Positions 1 through 7,235 of a stretch of DNA of 12,945 bases are shown piece by piece. The notes below the pieces were generated by a model. That model was not told the DNA's origin and searched no databases. It saw only the letters and a list, made by a program, of their open reading frames with translations. How positions within the stretch are numbered: the first letter of the stretch is position 1; each line of letters begins with the position of its first letter. The translations under genes and the position numbers were made by a program. Origin of the DNA: Deltaproteobacteria bacterium (GTDB lineage: Bacteria; Desulfobacterota; Desulfobacteria; Desulfobacterales; Desulfatibacillaceae); assembly GCA_021815525.1 (NCBI GenBank), contig JAKAGN010000031.1, positions 1 through 12,945 of the forward strand. The letters are read 5' to 3'.

Positions 1-182
1 CGGCGTACATTCCCGGCGTGGGCCACAACCTCCAGGAGCACTCGGTGGTCCTGGTCCGCGGCGGCCGCGTGAAGGACCTTCCCGGCGTGCGCTACCACAT
101 CGTGCGCGGCACCTTGGATTCCATGGGGGTCGCGGACCGCAGGCAGGGTCGCTCCCTGTACGGCGCCAAGAAGCCCAAATGA
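1..182 (+). CDS. rpsL: 30S ribosomal protein S12, 3' part only
   Basis: Only the last 59 codons are in the window; the reading frame starts at base 3 and ends with TGA at 180-182. S12 sits at the decoding centre of the 30S subunit and helps control tRNA selection accuracy. The visible part carries the family signatures GHNLQEHS and RGGRVKDLPGVRYH and ends in YGAKKPK. The Asp of KDLPG corresponds to the residue methylthiolated by RimO in E. coli. The Lys just before it is wild type at a position where substitutions give streptomycin resistance; the other main resistance position lies outside the window. The gene is followed after 21 nt by rpsG, the normal str operon order. Identity is certain; the start and promoter are upstream of the window. 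Confidence 0.97.
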   Translation, partial: AYIPGVGHNLQEHSVVLVRGGRVKDLPGVRYHIVRGTLDSMGVADRRQGRSLYGAKKPK

Positions 183-203
183 CGCGGGGTTAAGGAGAGG
201 GAC

Positions 204-674
204 ATGCCCAGGAGACGCGAAATAGAGGAGCGGGAAGTCCTGCCGGACGCCCGTTACAACGACGACCTCGTTGCCCGGCTCATCAATGCAGTGATGCGGC
301 AGGGCAAGAAGAGCATCGCGGAGCGTATGGTCTACCGCGCCTTCGACCTCGTGGCCGAGCGCACCAAGGAGCAGCCGCTGCAGCTTTTTCACAAGGCCGT
401 CGCCAACGTGAAGCCCATCATAGAGGTCAAAAGCCGGCGCGTGGGCGGCTCCACCTACCAGGTGCCGACCGAAATAAGGAACCGCCGCCGCGTGGCCTTG
501 GCCATGCGCTGGCTCATCGGTTTCGCCCAGAAGCGGCCTGACAAGTCGATGGCCCAGAAGCTGGCGGGTGAAATCATGGATGCCGCCAACATGCGCGGCG
601 CCGCCATCAAGAAGAAGGAAGACACCCACAAGATGGCAGAGGCCAACAAGGCTTTCGCCCATTACCGGTGGTGA
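204..674 (+). CDS. rpsG: 30S ribosomal protein S7
   Basis: S7 binds the 3' domain of 16S rRNA, nucleates assembly of the 30S head and contacts E-site tRNA. The 156-residue product has the usual family length. It begins MPRRREIEEREVLPDARYND and contains the highly conserved VKSRRVGGSTYQVP block (about residues 75-88), ALAMRWL, and the C-terminal MAEANKAFAHYRW. A strong SD, AAGGAG at 192-197, lies 6 nt before the ATG and fixes the start. In E. coli S7 is the translational repressor of the str operon, acting at the rpsL-rpsG junction; that gap is only 21 nt here and shows no obvious structure. The next gene would normally be fusA, but it is absent. Confidence 0.98.
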   Translation: MPRRREIEEREVLPDARYNDDLVARLINAVMRQGKKSIAERMVYRAFDLVAERTKEQPLQLFHKAVANVKPIIEVKSRRVGGSTYQVPTEIRNRRRVALAMRWLIGFAQKRPDKSMAQKLAGEIMDAANMRGAAIKKKEDTHKMAEANKAFAHYRW

Positions 675-690
675 AATTGATAGCAGCCCG

Positions 691-721
691 TTGAAAAGGC
701 TCTATATGAAGCCTGGATAAA
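691..721 (+). promoter_or_regulatory. possible weak sigma-70-like promoter for tuf and downstream genes
   Basis: TTGAAA at 691-696 resembles a -35 box. GATAAA at 716-721 is a possible -10 box (4 of 6 matches to TATAAT), but the 19-nt spacing is long. A second -35-like TTGATA sits at 677-682, with TATATG at 703-708 at an even longer 20-nt spacing. The stretch is less GC-rich than the genes around it, as expected of a promoter region. A promoter here would make sense because the rpsG-tuf gap is the largest in the window, but the match alone is weak evidence. Confidence 0.2.
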
Positions 722-780
722 AACGATGAAGTGCAAGGAGCGCGAAAAGACAATGAGCAAGCGTATTCAATATACGTGGC

Positions 781-820
781 GGAATTGGCTTTAAAGCGCG
801 ACACAGCAATTCCCGTTTTT
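781..820 (+). terminator. terminator-like stem-loop between rpsG and tuf
   Basis: GGAATTG (781-787) pairs perfectly with CAATTCC (807-813), followed by CG and five T residues (816-820), the layout of an intrinsic terminator or attenuator. The 19-nt loop contains the perfect palindrome GCTTTAAAGC (788-797). The stem has only three GC pairs and a large loop, so termination would be partial at best. It could end or attenuate rpsL-rpsG transcription before tuf. It could equally be a structured leader with no terminator role. Confidence 0.3.
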
Positions 821-833
821 AGACAGGCTGTTA

Positions 834-860
834 AGCCGCCGAAGGCGGGCCCGGGGAGGA
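834..860 (+). promoter_or_regulatory. hairpin and SD region of tuf
   Basis: CCGCC (836-840), loop GAA, GGCGG (844-848) forms a tight 5-bp GC stem ending 4 nt before the SD GGGGAGGA (853-860). The palindrome GGGCCC (847-852) lies between them. An alternative stem, GGCT (826-829) with AGCC (834-837), uses the same bases, so the two structures are mutually exclusive. This could tune tuf translation, but no known motif is recognised. Confidence 0.3.
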
Positions 861-864
861 TCAA

Positions 865-2058
<1,194 letters not shown>

Positions 2059-2085
2059 GCCGTACGGAAAAGGACCCAAGAAGCC

Positions 2086-2397
2086 ATGTTGATGAACGAG
2101 AAAATCCGGATACGGCTCAAGGCTTACGATCATAAGCTTCTGGACCAGTCGGCGTCCGACATCGTGGAGACGGCGCGGAACACCGGGGCCAAGGTGGTGG
2201 GGCCCATTCCCCTGCCCACACGAATCAACAAGTACTGTGTGTTGCGTTCGCCCCACATCGACAAGAAGAGCCGGGAGCAGTTCGAGATCCGCACCCACAA
2301 GCGGCTTCTCGACATCCTGGAGCCCACCCAACAGACCGTTGACGCCCTCATGAAGCTGGACCTTTCCCCCGGCGTGGACGTGGAGATCAAGGTCTGA
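2086..2397 (+). CDS. rpsJ: 30S ribosomal protein S10
   Basis: S10 is a 30S head protein and, as NusE, also a subunit of the transcription antitermination complex with NusB. The 103-residue product matches family length and carries IRIRLKAYDHKLLDQS, GPIPLPTR, FEIRTHKRLLDI and the C-terminal LDLSPGVDVEIKV. Two in-frame ATGs exist at 2086 and 2092. AAAAGGA (2068-2074) is 11 nt from the first and 17 nt from the second, so 2086 is preferred, giving MLMNEKIRIRL. It opens the S10 operon but lies only 27 nt after tuf, so there is no room for an E. coli-type S10 leader in front of it. Confidence 0.97.
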   Translation: MLMNEKIRIRLKAYDHKLLDQSASDIVETARNTGAKVVGPIPLPTRINKYCVLRSPHIDKKSREQFEIRTHKRLLDILEPTQQTVDALMKLDLSPGVDVEIKV

Positions 2398-2468
2398 CGC
2401 CAGAATAAAGCCGTGCGGAGCCCTGGGGCGCAAAGCGGACCGGGCTGACGGCGGGGCGAAAAGGAAGA

Positions 2469-2506
2469 CCGGCCGCCTGTTTTCTGCGGCCGGCGGAACC
2501 GGAGGA
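2469..2506 (+). promoter_or_regulatory. strong hairpin plus SD in the rpsJ-rplC gap
   Basis: Within the 118-nt gap, CCGGCCGC (2469-2476) pairs perfectly with GCGGCCGG (2486-2493) around a 9-nt loop, CTGTTTTCT. The SD GGAGGA of rplC (2501-2506) begins 7 nt after the stem. There is no T tract, so it is not an intrinsic terminator. A weaker upstream pairing, AGCCC (2419-2423) with GGGCT (2442-2446), is possible. The placement fits a translational control element or an RNA processing site for the operon from rplC onward; no known leader family is recognised. Confidence 0.45.
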
Positions 2507-2515
2507 TATAAGGTC

Positions 2516-3151
2516 ATGGTTAAGGGGCTTTTGGGTAAAAAACTGGGCATGACGGGCATCTTCGCGGATGACGGCCGGCACATTCCGGTGACTGTGATCC
2601 AGGTGGGGCCCTGCGTGGTGACCCAGATCAAGACCAAGGCCACGGACGGTTACGACGCCATCCAGGTGGGCTTTGGGGACGTCAAGGAAAAGCGGGTGAA
2701 AAAGCCCGCGGCCGGCCATTTTGCGAAGAGCGGCGGCAAGGCCTTTCGGCATCTCAAAGAGTTCGGCGTCGAGGACCCCGCATCGTACACCCTGGGCCAG
2801 GTCCTTTCGGCCGACCTTTTCTCGGTCGGCGAGAAGATTGACGTGGCCGGCAACATCAAGGGCCGGGGCTTCGGCGGCGTTGTGAAGCGCCACGGGTTCG
2901 CCGGCGGCAAGGACACCCACGGGTGCATGACCCACAGGCGTCCCGGTTCCATCGGCGCCTCGGCGTATCCGTCGCGGGTCATCAAGGGCAAGAGACTTCC
3001 CGGCCACTACGGCGACACCCGGCAGACCACCCGGAACCTCGTCATCGTGGATATCCGGCCGGAACAGAACCTGATTCTCGTCAAGGGCGCGGTGCCCGGC
3101 TTCAGCTCCTCCTTCGTGGAGGTCCTGAAGCCCAAGTCCGCGTTCTGGTGA
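2516..3151 (+). CDS. rplC: 50S ribosomal protein L3
   Basis: L3 binds the 3' end of 23S rRNA, is one of the first proteins in 50S assembly and extends a loop toward the peptidyl transferase centre. The 211-residue product begins MVKGLLGKKLGMTGIF and carries GRGFGGVVKRHGFAGG (about residues 121-136), THRRPGSIGASAYPSRV and RNLVIVDI. The start is set by GGAGGA (2501-2506), 9 nt before ATG. Where E. coli L3 has the Gln methylated by PrmB (GSIGQ), this protein has Ala (GSIGA), so that modification site is absent. It follows the hairpin-containing gap and precedes rplD by 17 nt. Confidence 0.98.
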   Translation: MVKGLLGKKLGMTGIFADDGRHIPVTVIQVGPCVVTQIKTKATDGYDAIQVGFGDVKEKRVKKPAAGHFAKSGGKAFRHLKEFGVEDPASYTLGQVLSADLFSVGEKIDVAGNIKGRGFGGVVKRHGFAGGKDTHGCMTHRRPGSIGASAYPSRVIKGKRLPGHYGDTRQTTRNLVIVDIRPEQNLILVKGAVPGFSSSFVEVLKPKSAFW

Positions 3152-3168
3152 AAAGGGGCGAGGTTGTT

Positions 3169-3792
3169 ATGGCGCTGGCAGACGTATACAACAAGGAAGG
3201 CGGCAAGGTTTCGGAAATCGAGCTTTCCGATTCCATCTTCGCCGTTACGGTAAAGCCGTGGGTGCTCCACGAGGTGGTGGTGGCCCAGCTGGCCAGCCGC
3301 CGCCGGGGCACGGCCTCGGTGAAAAACCGCTCGGACGTTAACGCCACCGGAAAGAAGATGTTCCGGCAGAAGGGCACGGGTCGCGCCCGCAGGGGCGAGC
3401 GCTCGAGCCCGGTCATGAGGGGCGGCGGCTCGGTGTTCGGGCCCCATCCGCGGAACTTCGCCTACGACGTTCCCAAGAAGGTGCGCCGCCAGGCGCTGGC
3501 CATGGCCCTTTCGGCCAAGCTTGCGGAAAACTCCCTCAAGGTGGTGGATTCCCTTGCGCTGGAGCGGGTGAAGACCAAGGACGTGGCGGCCATGATAAAG
3601 GCCCTTTCCGTTGAAAAGGCCCTCCTGGTCACCCTGGACAAGGACGCGAACCTTTCGCTTTCCGCCCGCAACATACCCGATCTCAAGGTGCTGCCGGTGA
3701 TGGGCTTGAACGTTTACGACATCCTGCGCCACAAGCACCTGATTCTGGACGCCTCGGCCATCGAGGGCATCCGGGGGAGGTTTGCGGCATGA
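3169..3792 (+). CDS. rplD: 50S ribosomal protein L4
   Basis: L4 (207 residues) binds 23S rRNA domain I and lines the peptide exit tunnel with its central loop. The start is the ATG at 3169 (MALADVYNKEGG). The frame stays open upstream through rplC as far as 2923, but that part is rplC read in another frame. SD-like AGG lies at 3161-3163 and AAAAGGGG at 3151-3158. The tunnel loop is recognisable as TGKKMFRQKGTGRARRGERS with GGGSVFGPHPRNF following (about residues 60-95). The C-terminal half carries RRQALAMALSAKL. In E. coli, L4 represses its own operon and causes attenuation; whether it does so here is unknown. The stop overlaps the rplW start by 4 nt (ATGA), implying translational coupling. 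Confidence 0.97.
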   Translation: MALADVYNKEGGKVSEIELSDSIFAVTVKPWVLHEVVVAQLASRRRGTASVKNRSDVNATGKKMFRQKGTGRARRGERSSPVMRGGGSVFGPHPRNFAYDVPKKVRRQALAMALSAKLAENSLKVVDSLALERVKTKDVAAMIKALSVEKALLVTLDKDANLSLSARNIPDLKVLPVMGLNVYDILRHKHLILDASAIEGIRGRFAA

Positions 3793-4076
3793 ACATGTAC
3801 ACCATCATCCGGCGCCCGCTCATCACGGAAAAGGGTACGCGCCTCAAGGACGCCCATAACCAGTACGTCTTCGAGGTGGCCCCCGAGGCCAACAAGGTGG
3901 AAATCGCCCGGGCCATCGAGCGGATCTTCAAGGTGCGCGTGAACGACGTTCAGACCCTGAACGTGAACGGCAAGATCAAACGCCGCGGCCGCACCGTCGG
4001 GAAGAAACGTGACTGGAAAAAGGCCGTCGTGCGGCTGGCCCAGGGCGCCAGCATAGAGTTCTTCGACGGCGTCTAG
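3789..4076 (+). CDS. rplW: 50S ribosomal protein L23
   Basis: L23 sits at the exit of the nascent peptide tunnel and is the docking site for trigger factor and SRP. The 95-residue product has the family start YTIIRRPLITEKGT and the core YVFEVAPEANKVEIARAIE, followed by VNDVQTLNVNGKIKRRGR. The ATG at 3789 overlaps the rplD stop as ATGA; GGAGG at 3776-3780, inside rplD, gives an 8-nt spacing. A second in-frame ATG at 3795 is possible but would be 14 nt from the SD. The basic KIKRRGRTVGKKRDWKKA segment is the rRNA-binding loop. Confidence 0.97.
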   Translation: MNMYTIIRRPLITEKGTRLKDAHNQYVFEVAPEANKVEIARAIERIFKVRVNDVQTLNVNGKIKRRGRTVGKKRDWKKAVVRLAQGASIEFFDGV

Positions 4077-4087
4077 CGAGGGAAGAA

Positions 4088-4909
4088 ATGGCCACCCATA
4101 AGACGAACAAGCCCACCTCGCCGGGAATGCGCTTCCTGGAGTACGCGGGTTTCGAGGAGATCACCCGGGAAAAGCCGGAAAAGGGACTTCTGGCCCGGAA
4201 CAAGAAAACCGGCGGAAGAAACTCCTACGGCCGGGTCACTGCGCGGCACAAGGGCGGCGGAAGCCGGCGGCACTACAGGATCATCGACTTCAAGCGCAAC
4301 AAAAGCGGTATTCCGGCCAGGGTCGCGGCAATCGAGTACGACCCCAACCGCACCGCGCGCTTGGCGCTCCTGCACTACGTTGACGGCGAGAAACGCTACA
4401 TCCTCTGGCCGGTGAACCTCAAGGTGGGCGACACCGTCATGGCCGGCCCCGGGGCCGACATCAAGCCCGGCAACGCCATGCCGCTCGCCAACATCCCCCT
4501 TGGCACCTTGATCCACAACGTGGAGCTTAGAGTGGGCAGGGGCGGCCAGATCGTTCGTAGCGCCGGCACCTTCGCGCAGCTCGTCGCCAAGGAAGGCGAC
4601 TACGCCCAGGTGCGGCTCCCCTCCGGCGAGGTCCGCATGGTCTTGACCCGTTGCATGGCAACGGTGGGACAGATAGGGAACGTGGAAAACGAGAACCTCG
4701 CCCTTGGCAAGGCCGGGCGCTCCCGCTGGCTGGGACGCCGTCCCCGGGTGAGGGGCGTGGCCATGAACCCCGTGGATCATCCCATGGGCGGCGGCGAGGG
4801 CAAGAGTTCGGGCGGCCGGCACCCCTGCTCTCCGTGGGGCATGCCGTCCAAGGGCTTCAAGACCCGGAAAAGGAAGCCTTCGGACCGTCTCATCGTGAAG
4901 AAGCGTTGA
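4088..4909 (+). CDS. rplB: 50S ribosomal protein L2
   Basis: L2 is a primary 23S rRNA-binding protein needed for subunit association and an active peptidyl transferase centre. The 273-residue length matches the family. Signs include the N-terminal basic region, NSYGRVTARHKGGGSRRHYR (residues 45-64), the SH3-like central part with GPGADIKPGNAMPLANIPLG, and the C-terminal MNPVDHPMGGGEG (226-238) followed by HPCSPWG and a basic tail. His231 matches the conserved E. coli His229. The next-but-one residue is Met (HPM) where E. coli and many bacteria have His (HPH). The start has GAGGGA (4079-4084) close upstream of the ATG. It lies 11 nt after rplW and 31 nt before rpsS. Confidence 0.98.
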   Translation: MATHKTNKPTSPGMRFLEYAGFEEITREKPEKGLLARNKKTGGRNSYGRVTARHKGGGSRRHYRIIDFKRNKSGIPARVAAIEYDPNRTARLALLHYVDGEKRYILWPVNLKVGDTVMAGPGADIKPGNAMPLANIPLGTLIHNVELRVGRGGQIVRSAGTFAQLVAKEGDYAQVRLPSGEVRMVLTRCMATVGQIGNVENENLALGKAGRSRWLGRRPRVRGVAMNPVDHPMGGGEGKSSGGRHPCSPWGMPSKGFKTRKRKPSDRLIVKKR

Positions 4910-4940
4910 ACGAACCATTAAGCTAAGGACGGAGTCGGCC

Positions 4941-5225
4941 ATGCCGAGGTCGTTGAAAAAAGGGCCGTTCGTTGACGATCACCTGGTGAAGAAGGTGGTC
5001 ACGGCCCAGGATACGCAGTCGAAAAAGGTGATCAAGACCTGGTCCCGGCGTTCCACCATTCTTCCCGAGATGGTGGGGCTAACCATCGCCGTCAACAACG
5101 GGAAGAAGTTCATCCCGGTGTTCGTGACGGAGAACATGGTGGGGCACAAGCTGGGCGAGTTTTCTCCCACGCGGACCTTTTACGGCCACGCCGGGGACAA
5201 AAAGACCAAGGCGGCCAAGAAATAG
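4941..5225 (+). CDS. rpsS: 30S ribosomal protein S19
   Basis: S19 pairs with S13 in the 30S head and touches A-site tRNA and the intersubunit bridge. The 94-residue protein has the typical MPRSLKKGPFVDDHLVKKV start, then WSRRSTILPEMVGLTIAV, and ends with GHKLGEFSPTRTFYGHAGDK plus a lysine-rich tail. The SD GGAG at 4931-4934 is 6 nt before ATG. The initiation region AGGACGGAGTCG (4926-4937) is repeated exactly before rpsH, and GGAGTCGGCCATG (4931-4943) is repeated exactly before rpmD. The gap to rplV is 20 nt. Confidence 0.98.
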   Translation: MPRSLKKGPFVDDHLVKKVVTAQDTQSKKVIKTWSRRSTILPEMVGLTIAVNNGKKFIPVFVTENMVGHKLGEFSPTRTFYGHAGDKKTKAAKK

Positions 5226-5245
5226 ACCGCCGGAGGATGGGGATC

Positions 5246-5572
5246 ATGAAGGTTACGGCGCACGCCAGGTTCATCCGCGTCTCGGCGCAAAAGGCACGAT
5301 GGGTTGCCGCTGCGGTCAAGGGAAACGCGGTGGAGACGGCCATCAACACCTTGAAGTTCATGCCCCAGAAGTCCGCGGCCGTCATCGGCAAGGTGGTGGC
5401 CTCCGCGGCCGCCAACGCCGAGCAGAAGGGCGGGGACGTGGACAAGTTCAAGGTGACGAACATCATCGTCAACCAGGGGCCCACGCTCAAGCGATTCCGG
5501 CCGCGGGCCCAGGGCAGGGCCAACCGGATACTCAAGCCTTCGGCCCACATAACGGTGATACTGGAAGATTAG
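5246..5572 (+). CDS. rplV: 50S ribosomal protein L22
   Basis: L22 contacts all 23S rRNA domains; its long beta-hairpin forms part of the exit-tunnel constriction. I choose the ATG at 5246, giving 108 residues (MKVTAHARFIRVSAQKAR). The upstream in-frame ATG at 5237 directly abuts the SD GGAGG (5232-5236), so it cannot use it, whereas 5246 has a 9-nt spacing. E. coli L22 is 110 residues. The tunnel hairpin is seen as GPTLKRFRPRAQGRANRI (about residues 80-97), ending KPSAHITVILED. The segment ASAAANAEQ matches the family helix. A 75-nt structured gap separates it from rpsC. Confidence 0.96.
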   Translation: MKVTAHARFIRVSAQKARWVAAAVKGNAVETAINTLKFMPQKSAAVIGKVVASAAANAEQKGGDVDKFKVTNIIVNQGPTLKRFRPRAQGRANRILKPSAHITVILED

Positions 5573-5574
5573 TA

Positions 5575-5644
5575 CGGAGGGCCTCCGAACGCGGGTAACC
5601 GGCAAGCGGTTCGACGACTTCGGACAAGCTCCAAAAGGAGGGCT
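5575..5644 (+). promoter_or_regulatory. three hairpins in the rplV-rpsC gap, the last covering the rpsC SD
   Basis: Three inverted repeats follow each other: CGGAG/CTCCG around GGC (5575-5587); AACCG/CGGTT around GCAAG (5597-5611); and CTCC/GGAG around AAAA (5629-5640), extendable by AG/CT across a 2-nt bulge (5627-5644). The third takes up the core of the rpsC SD AAAAGGAGG (5633-5641), so folding would hide it. The CCTCC of the first repeat could also pair with that SD. This looks like a translation-control leader, though each stem is short. Confidence 0.35.
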
Positions 5645-5647
5645 ATT

Positions 5648-6307
5648 TTGGGCCAGAAGGTAAGTCCCATCGGGTTGAGGCTGGGCATCATCAAGACCTG
5701 GGATTCCAGGTGGTTCGCCGGAAAGAAGAAGTACTCCCAGTACATACTGGAGGATTTCCGGATCCGTCGCTTTTTGAAGGACAAGCTAAACCACGCTGGC
5801 GTATCCAAGATCGAGATCGAGCGCTCCGCCAAGCGCATCCGGCTCATCATATTCGCGGCCCGGCCGGGTATCGTGATCGGCAAGAAGGGCTCCGAGATCG
5901 AGCTTCTCAAAAAGGACCTGGAAAAGCTCACCATCCAGGATGTGCACATCGAGGTCCAGGAAGTGCGCAAGCCCGAGGTGGACGCCCAACTGGTGGCCGA
6001 AAACGTGGCCTCCCAGCTTGTCCGCCGGGTTGCCTTCCGCCGCGCCATGAAGCGCGGGGTGACGAGCGCCATGCGCTTCGGGGCCCAGGGCGTAAAGGTC
6101 ATCTGCGCCGGGCGTCTTGGCGGCGCTGAAATGGCCCGCCGCGAATGGTACAGGGAGGGGCGCATGCCCCACCACACCCTTCGGGCGGACATCGATTACG
6201 GGTTTGCCGAGGCCAGAACCACCTACGGTATCATCGGCATCAAAGTTTACATATTCAAGGGCGAAATCCTGGATGCGGACGCTGTCCGGCAGGAAGCGGC
6301 GTCCTGA
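5648..6307 (+). CDS. rpsC: 30S ribosomal protein S3 (TTG start)
   Basis: S3 forms part of the mRNA entry site and has mRNA helicase activity together with S4 and S5. The 219-residue product starts at TTG 5648, decoded as MGQKVSPIGLRLG, the universal S3 start; no ATG or GTG fits. The SD AAAAGGAGG (5633-5641) is 6 nt upstream. The KH domain shows the GKKG loop at residues 78-81 (RPGIVIGKKGSEIE). The C-terminal domain contains RRVAFRRAMKR, GRLGGAEMAR and YREGRMPHHTLRADIDYG. The lysine/proline-rich tail found in some bacteria is absent. It is followed 17 nt later by rplP. The rare start plus a hairpin-covered SD suggests deliberately moderated initiation. Confidence 0.97.
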   Translation: MGQKVSPIGLRLGIIKTWDSRWFAGKKKYSQYILEDFRIRRFLKDKLNHAGVSKIEIERSAKRIRLIIFAARPGIVIGKKGSEIELLKKDLEKLTIQDVHIEVQEVRKPEVDAQLVAENVASQLVRRVAFRRAMKRGVTSAMRFGAQGVKVICAGRLGGAEMARREWYREGRMPHHTLRADIDYGFAEARTTYGIIGIKVYIFKGEILDADAVRQEAAS

Positions 6308-6324
6308 ACAAGGGGCAATGAGCC

Positions 6325-6738
6325 ATGCTGAGTCCCAAGAAGGTCAAACACCGCAAGGTGCAAAAAGGTAAGATGCGCGGCACGGCCTGGCGCGGCAGCG
6401 ATTTGAGCTACGGCCAGTACGGGCTTCAGGCCATGGAGTGCGGGTACATCACCGCCAAGCAGATCGAGGCCGCCCGTATCGCCATGACCCGTCACGTAAA
6501 GCGCGGCGGGAAGATTTGGATAAGGATCTTCCCCGACAAGCCCTTCACCAAGAAACCGGCCGAAACCCGCATGGGCAAAGGCAAGGGCGCTCCGGAGGGC
6601 TGGCAGGCCGTAATCAAGCCGGGACGGATCCTTTACGAGATGGACGGGGTAAGCGAAAGTCTGGCCACCGAGGCCCTGCTTCTTGCGGCTCACAAGCTCC
6701 CCCTCCGGACCAAGATCGTTGCCCTGGGGAGGATGTGA
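6325..6738 (+). CDS. rplP: 50S ribosomal protein L16
   Basis: L16 lies near the A-site tRNA elbow and is a late, function-completing 50S assembly protein. The 137-residue protein starts MLSPKKVKHRKVQKGKMRG and contains GYITAKQIEAARIAMTRHVK, IWIRIFPDKPFTKKP and RMGKGKG; the Arg of RMGKGKG corresponds to the residue hydroxylated in E. coli. It ends LGRM, with the stop TGA sharing its last base with the rpmC start (TGATG). AAGGGG at 6310-6315 gives a 9-nt SD spacing. A nearby ATG at 6318 is in another frame. Confidence 0.98.
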   Translation: MLSPKKVKHRKVQKGKMRGTAWRGSDLSYGQYGLQAMECGYITAKQIEAARIAMTRHVKRGGKIWIRIFPDKPFTKKPAETRMGKGKGAPEGWQAVIKPGRILYEMDGVSESLATEALLLAAHKLPLRTKIVALGRM

Positions 6739-6962
6739 TGAAAGCCAAGGACGTGCGGAATCTGACCGCGGCGGAAATCGAGGGGAAGGTTAAGGAGGCG
6801 TACCACGCCCTTTTCAACCTTCGGTTCCAGCATGCCACCGGCCAGCTGGAAAACCCCATGAAGCTCCGGCAACAGAAGCGCGACATCGCGCGGCTCGTCA
6901 CCATACTCAAGGAGAAATCCAAGGGGCAGGCGGCCGAGTCCGCGGCCGGGGAGAAGGCGTGA
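6738..6962 (+). CDS. rpmC: 50S ribosomal protein L29
   Basis: L29 is a small two-helix protein at the tunnel exit next to L23, part of the SRP and trigger factor docking area. The start is the ATG at 6738, overlapping the rplP stop by one base (TGATG), with GGGGAGG (6726-6732) as SD at 5 nt. The frame is also open further upstream, but that part is rplP read out of frame. The 74-residue product reads MKAKDVRNLTAAEIEGKV and then the signature LFNLRFQHATGQLENP and KRDIARLVTILKEK. A short Ala/Gly/Glu-rich tail (about residues 63-74) makes it longer than the 63-residue E. coli protein. Confidence 0.96.
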   Translation: MKAKDVRNLTAAEIEGKVKEAYHALFNLRFQHATGQLENPMKLRQQKRDIARLVTILKEKSKGQAAESAAGEKA

Positions 6963-6963
6963 C

Positions 6964-7221
6964 ATGAAAGAGCGCGGAACTAAAAAGCGGCTGATCGGCA
7001 CGGTGGTCAGCGACAAGATGGACAAGACCGTCGTGGTGATGATCGAGCGCACGGTGCTGCATGCCGAGTACAAGAAGTACGTGCGGCGGCGCAAGCGCTA
7101 CTCCGCCCATGACGAGGAAAACGCCTGCAAGACGGGCGACAGGGTTCTCATCACCGAATCGCGCCCTCTTTCCAGGACCAAACGCTGGCGGGTGTCGGCG
7201 ATCGTCGAGAAGGCGGTATAG
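6964..7221 (+). CDS. rpsQ: 30S ribosomal protein S17
   Basis: S17 is a primary 16S rRNA-binding protein with an OB fold, important early in 30S body assembly. The 85-residue product contains KKRLIGTVVSDKMDKTVVVM (family N-terminal beta strands), KYVRRRKRYSAHDEENACKTGD and ITESRPLSRTKRWRV, all classic S17 segments. The ATG lies 1 nt after the rpmC stop, with GAGAAGG (6951-6957) inside rpmC as SD. It closes the S10 gene group; the spc genes follow after 14 nt with no terminator visible. Confidence 0.98.
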   Translation: MKERGTKKRLIGTVVSDKMDKTVVVMIERTVLHAEYKKYVRRRKRYSAHDEENACKTGDRVLITESRPLSRTKRWRVSAIVEKAV

Positions 7222-7235
7222 GAAGGGGTTGAGCC

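Noticed and set aside
762..776. CGTAT/ATACG inverted repeat as a repressor operator upstream of tuf
   Set aside because: The arms are only 5 bp, and overlapping alternative pairings (TATT C AATA) exist; no second copy or known operator match is visible in the window.
2420..2429. GCCC-TG-GGGC inverted repeat in the rpsJ-rplC gap
   Set aside because: A 2-nt loop cannot close a stable hairpin; likely chance in GC-rich sequence.
2923..3168. 82-residue N-terminal extension of L4 in the same frame
   Set aside because: This part overlaps rplC in another frame and has no L4 similarity. The ATG at 3169 gives the normal L4 start and length.
4073..4942. 289-codon minus-strand frame covering rplB
   Set aside because: Its limits nearly coincide with rplB and its composition is that of an antisense shadow; rplB is certain.
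5237..5245. Upstream ATG for L22 giving MGIMKVTAH
   Set aside because: The SD GGAGG ends directly at this ATG, leaving no spacing; the ATG at 5246 is placed correctly.
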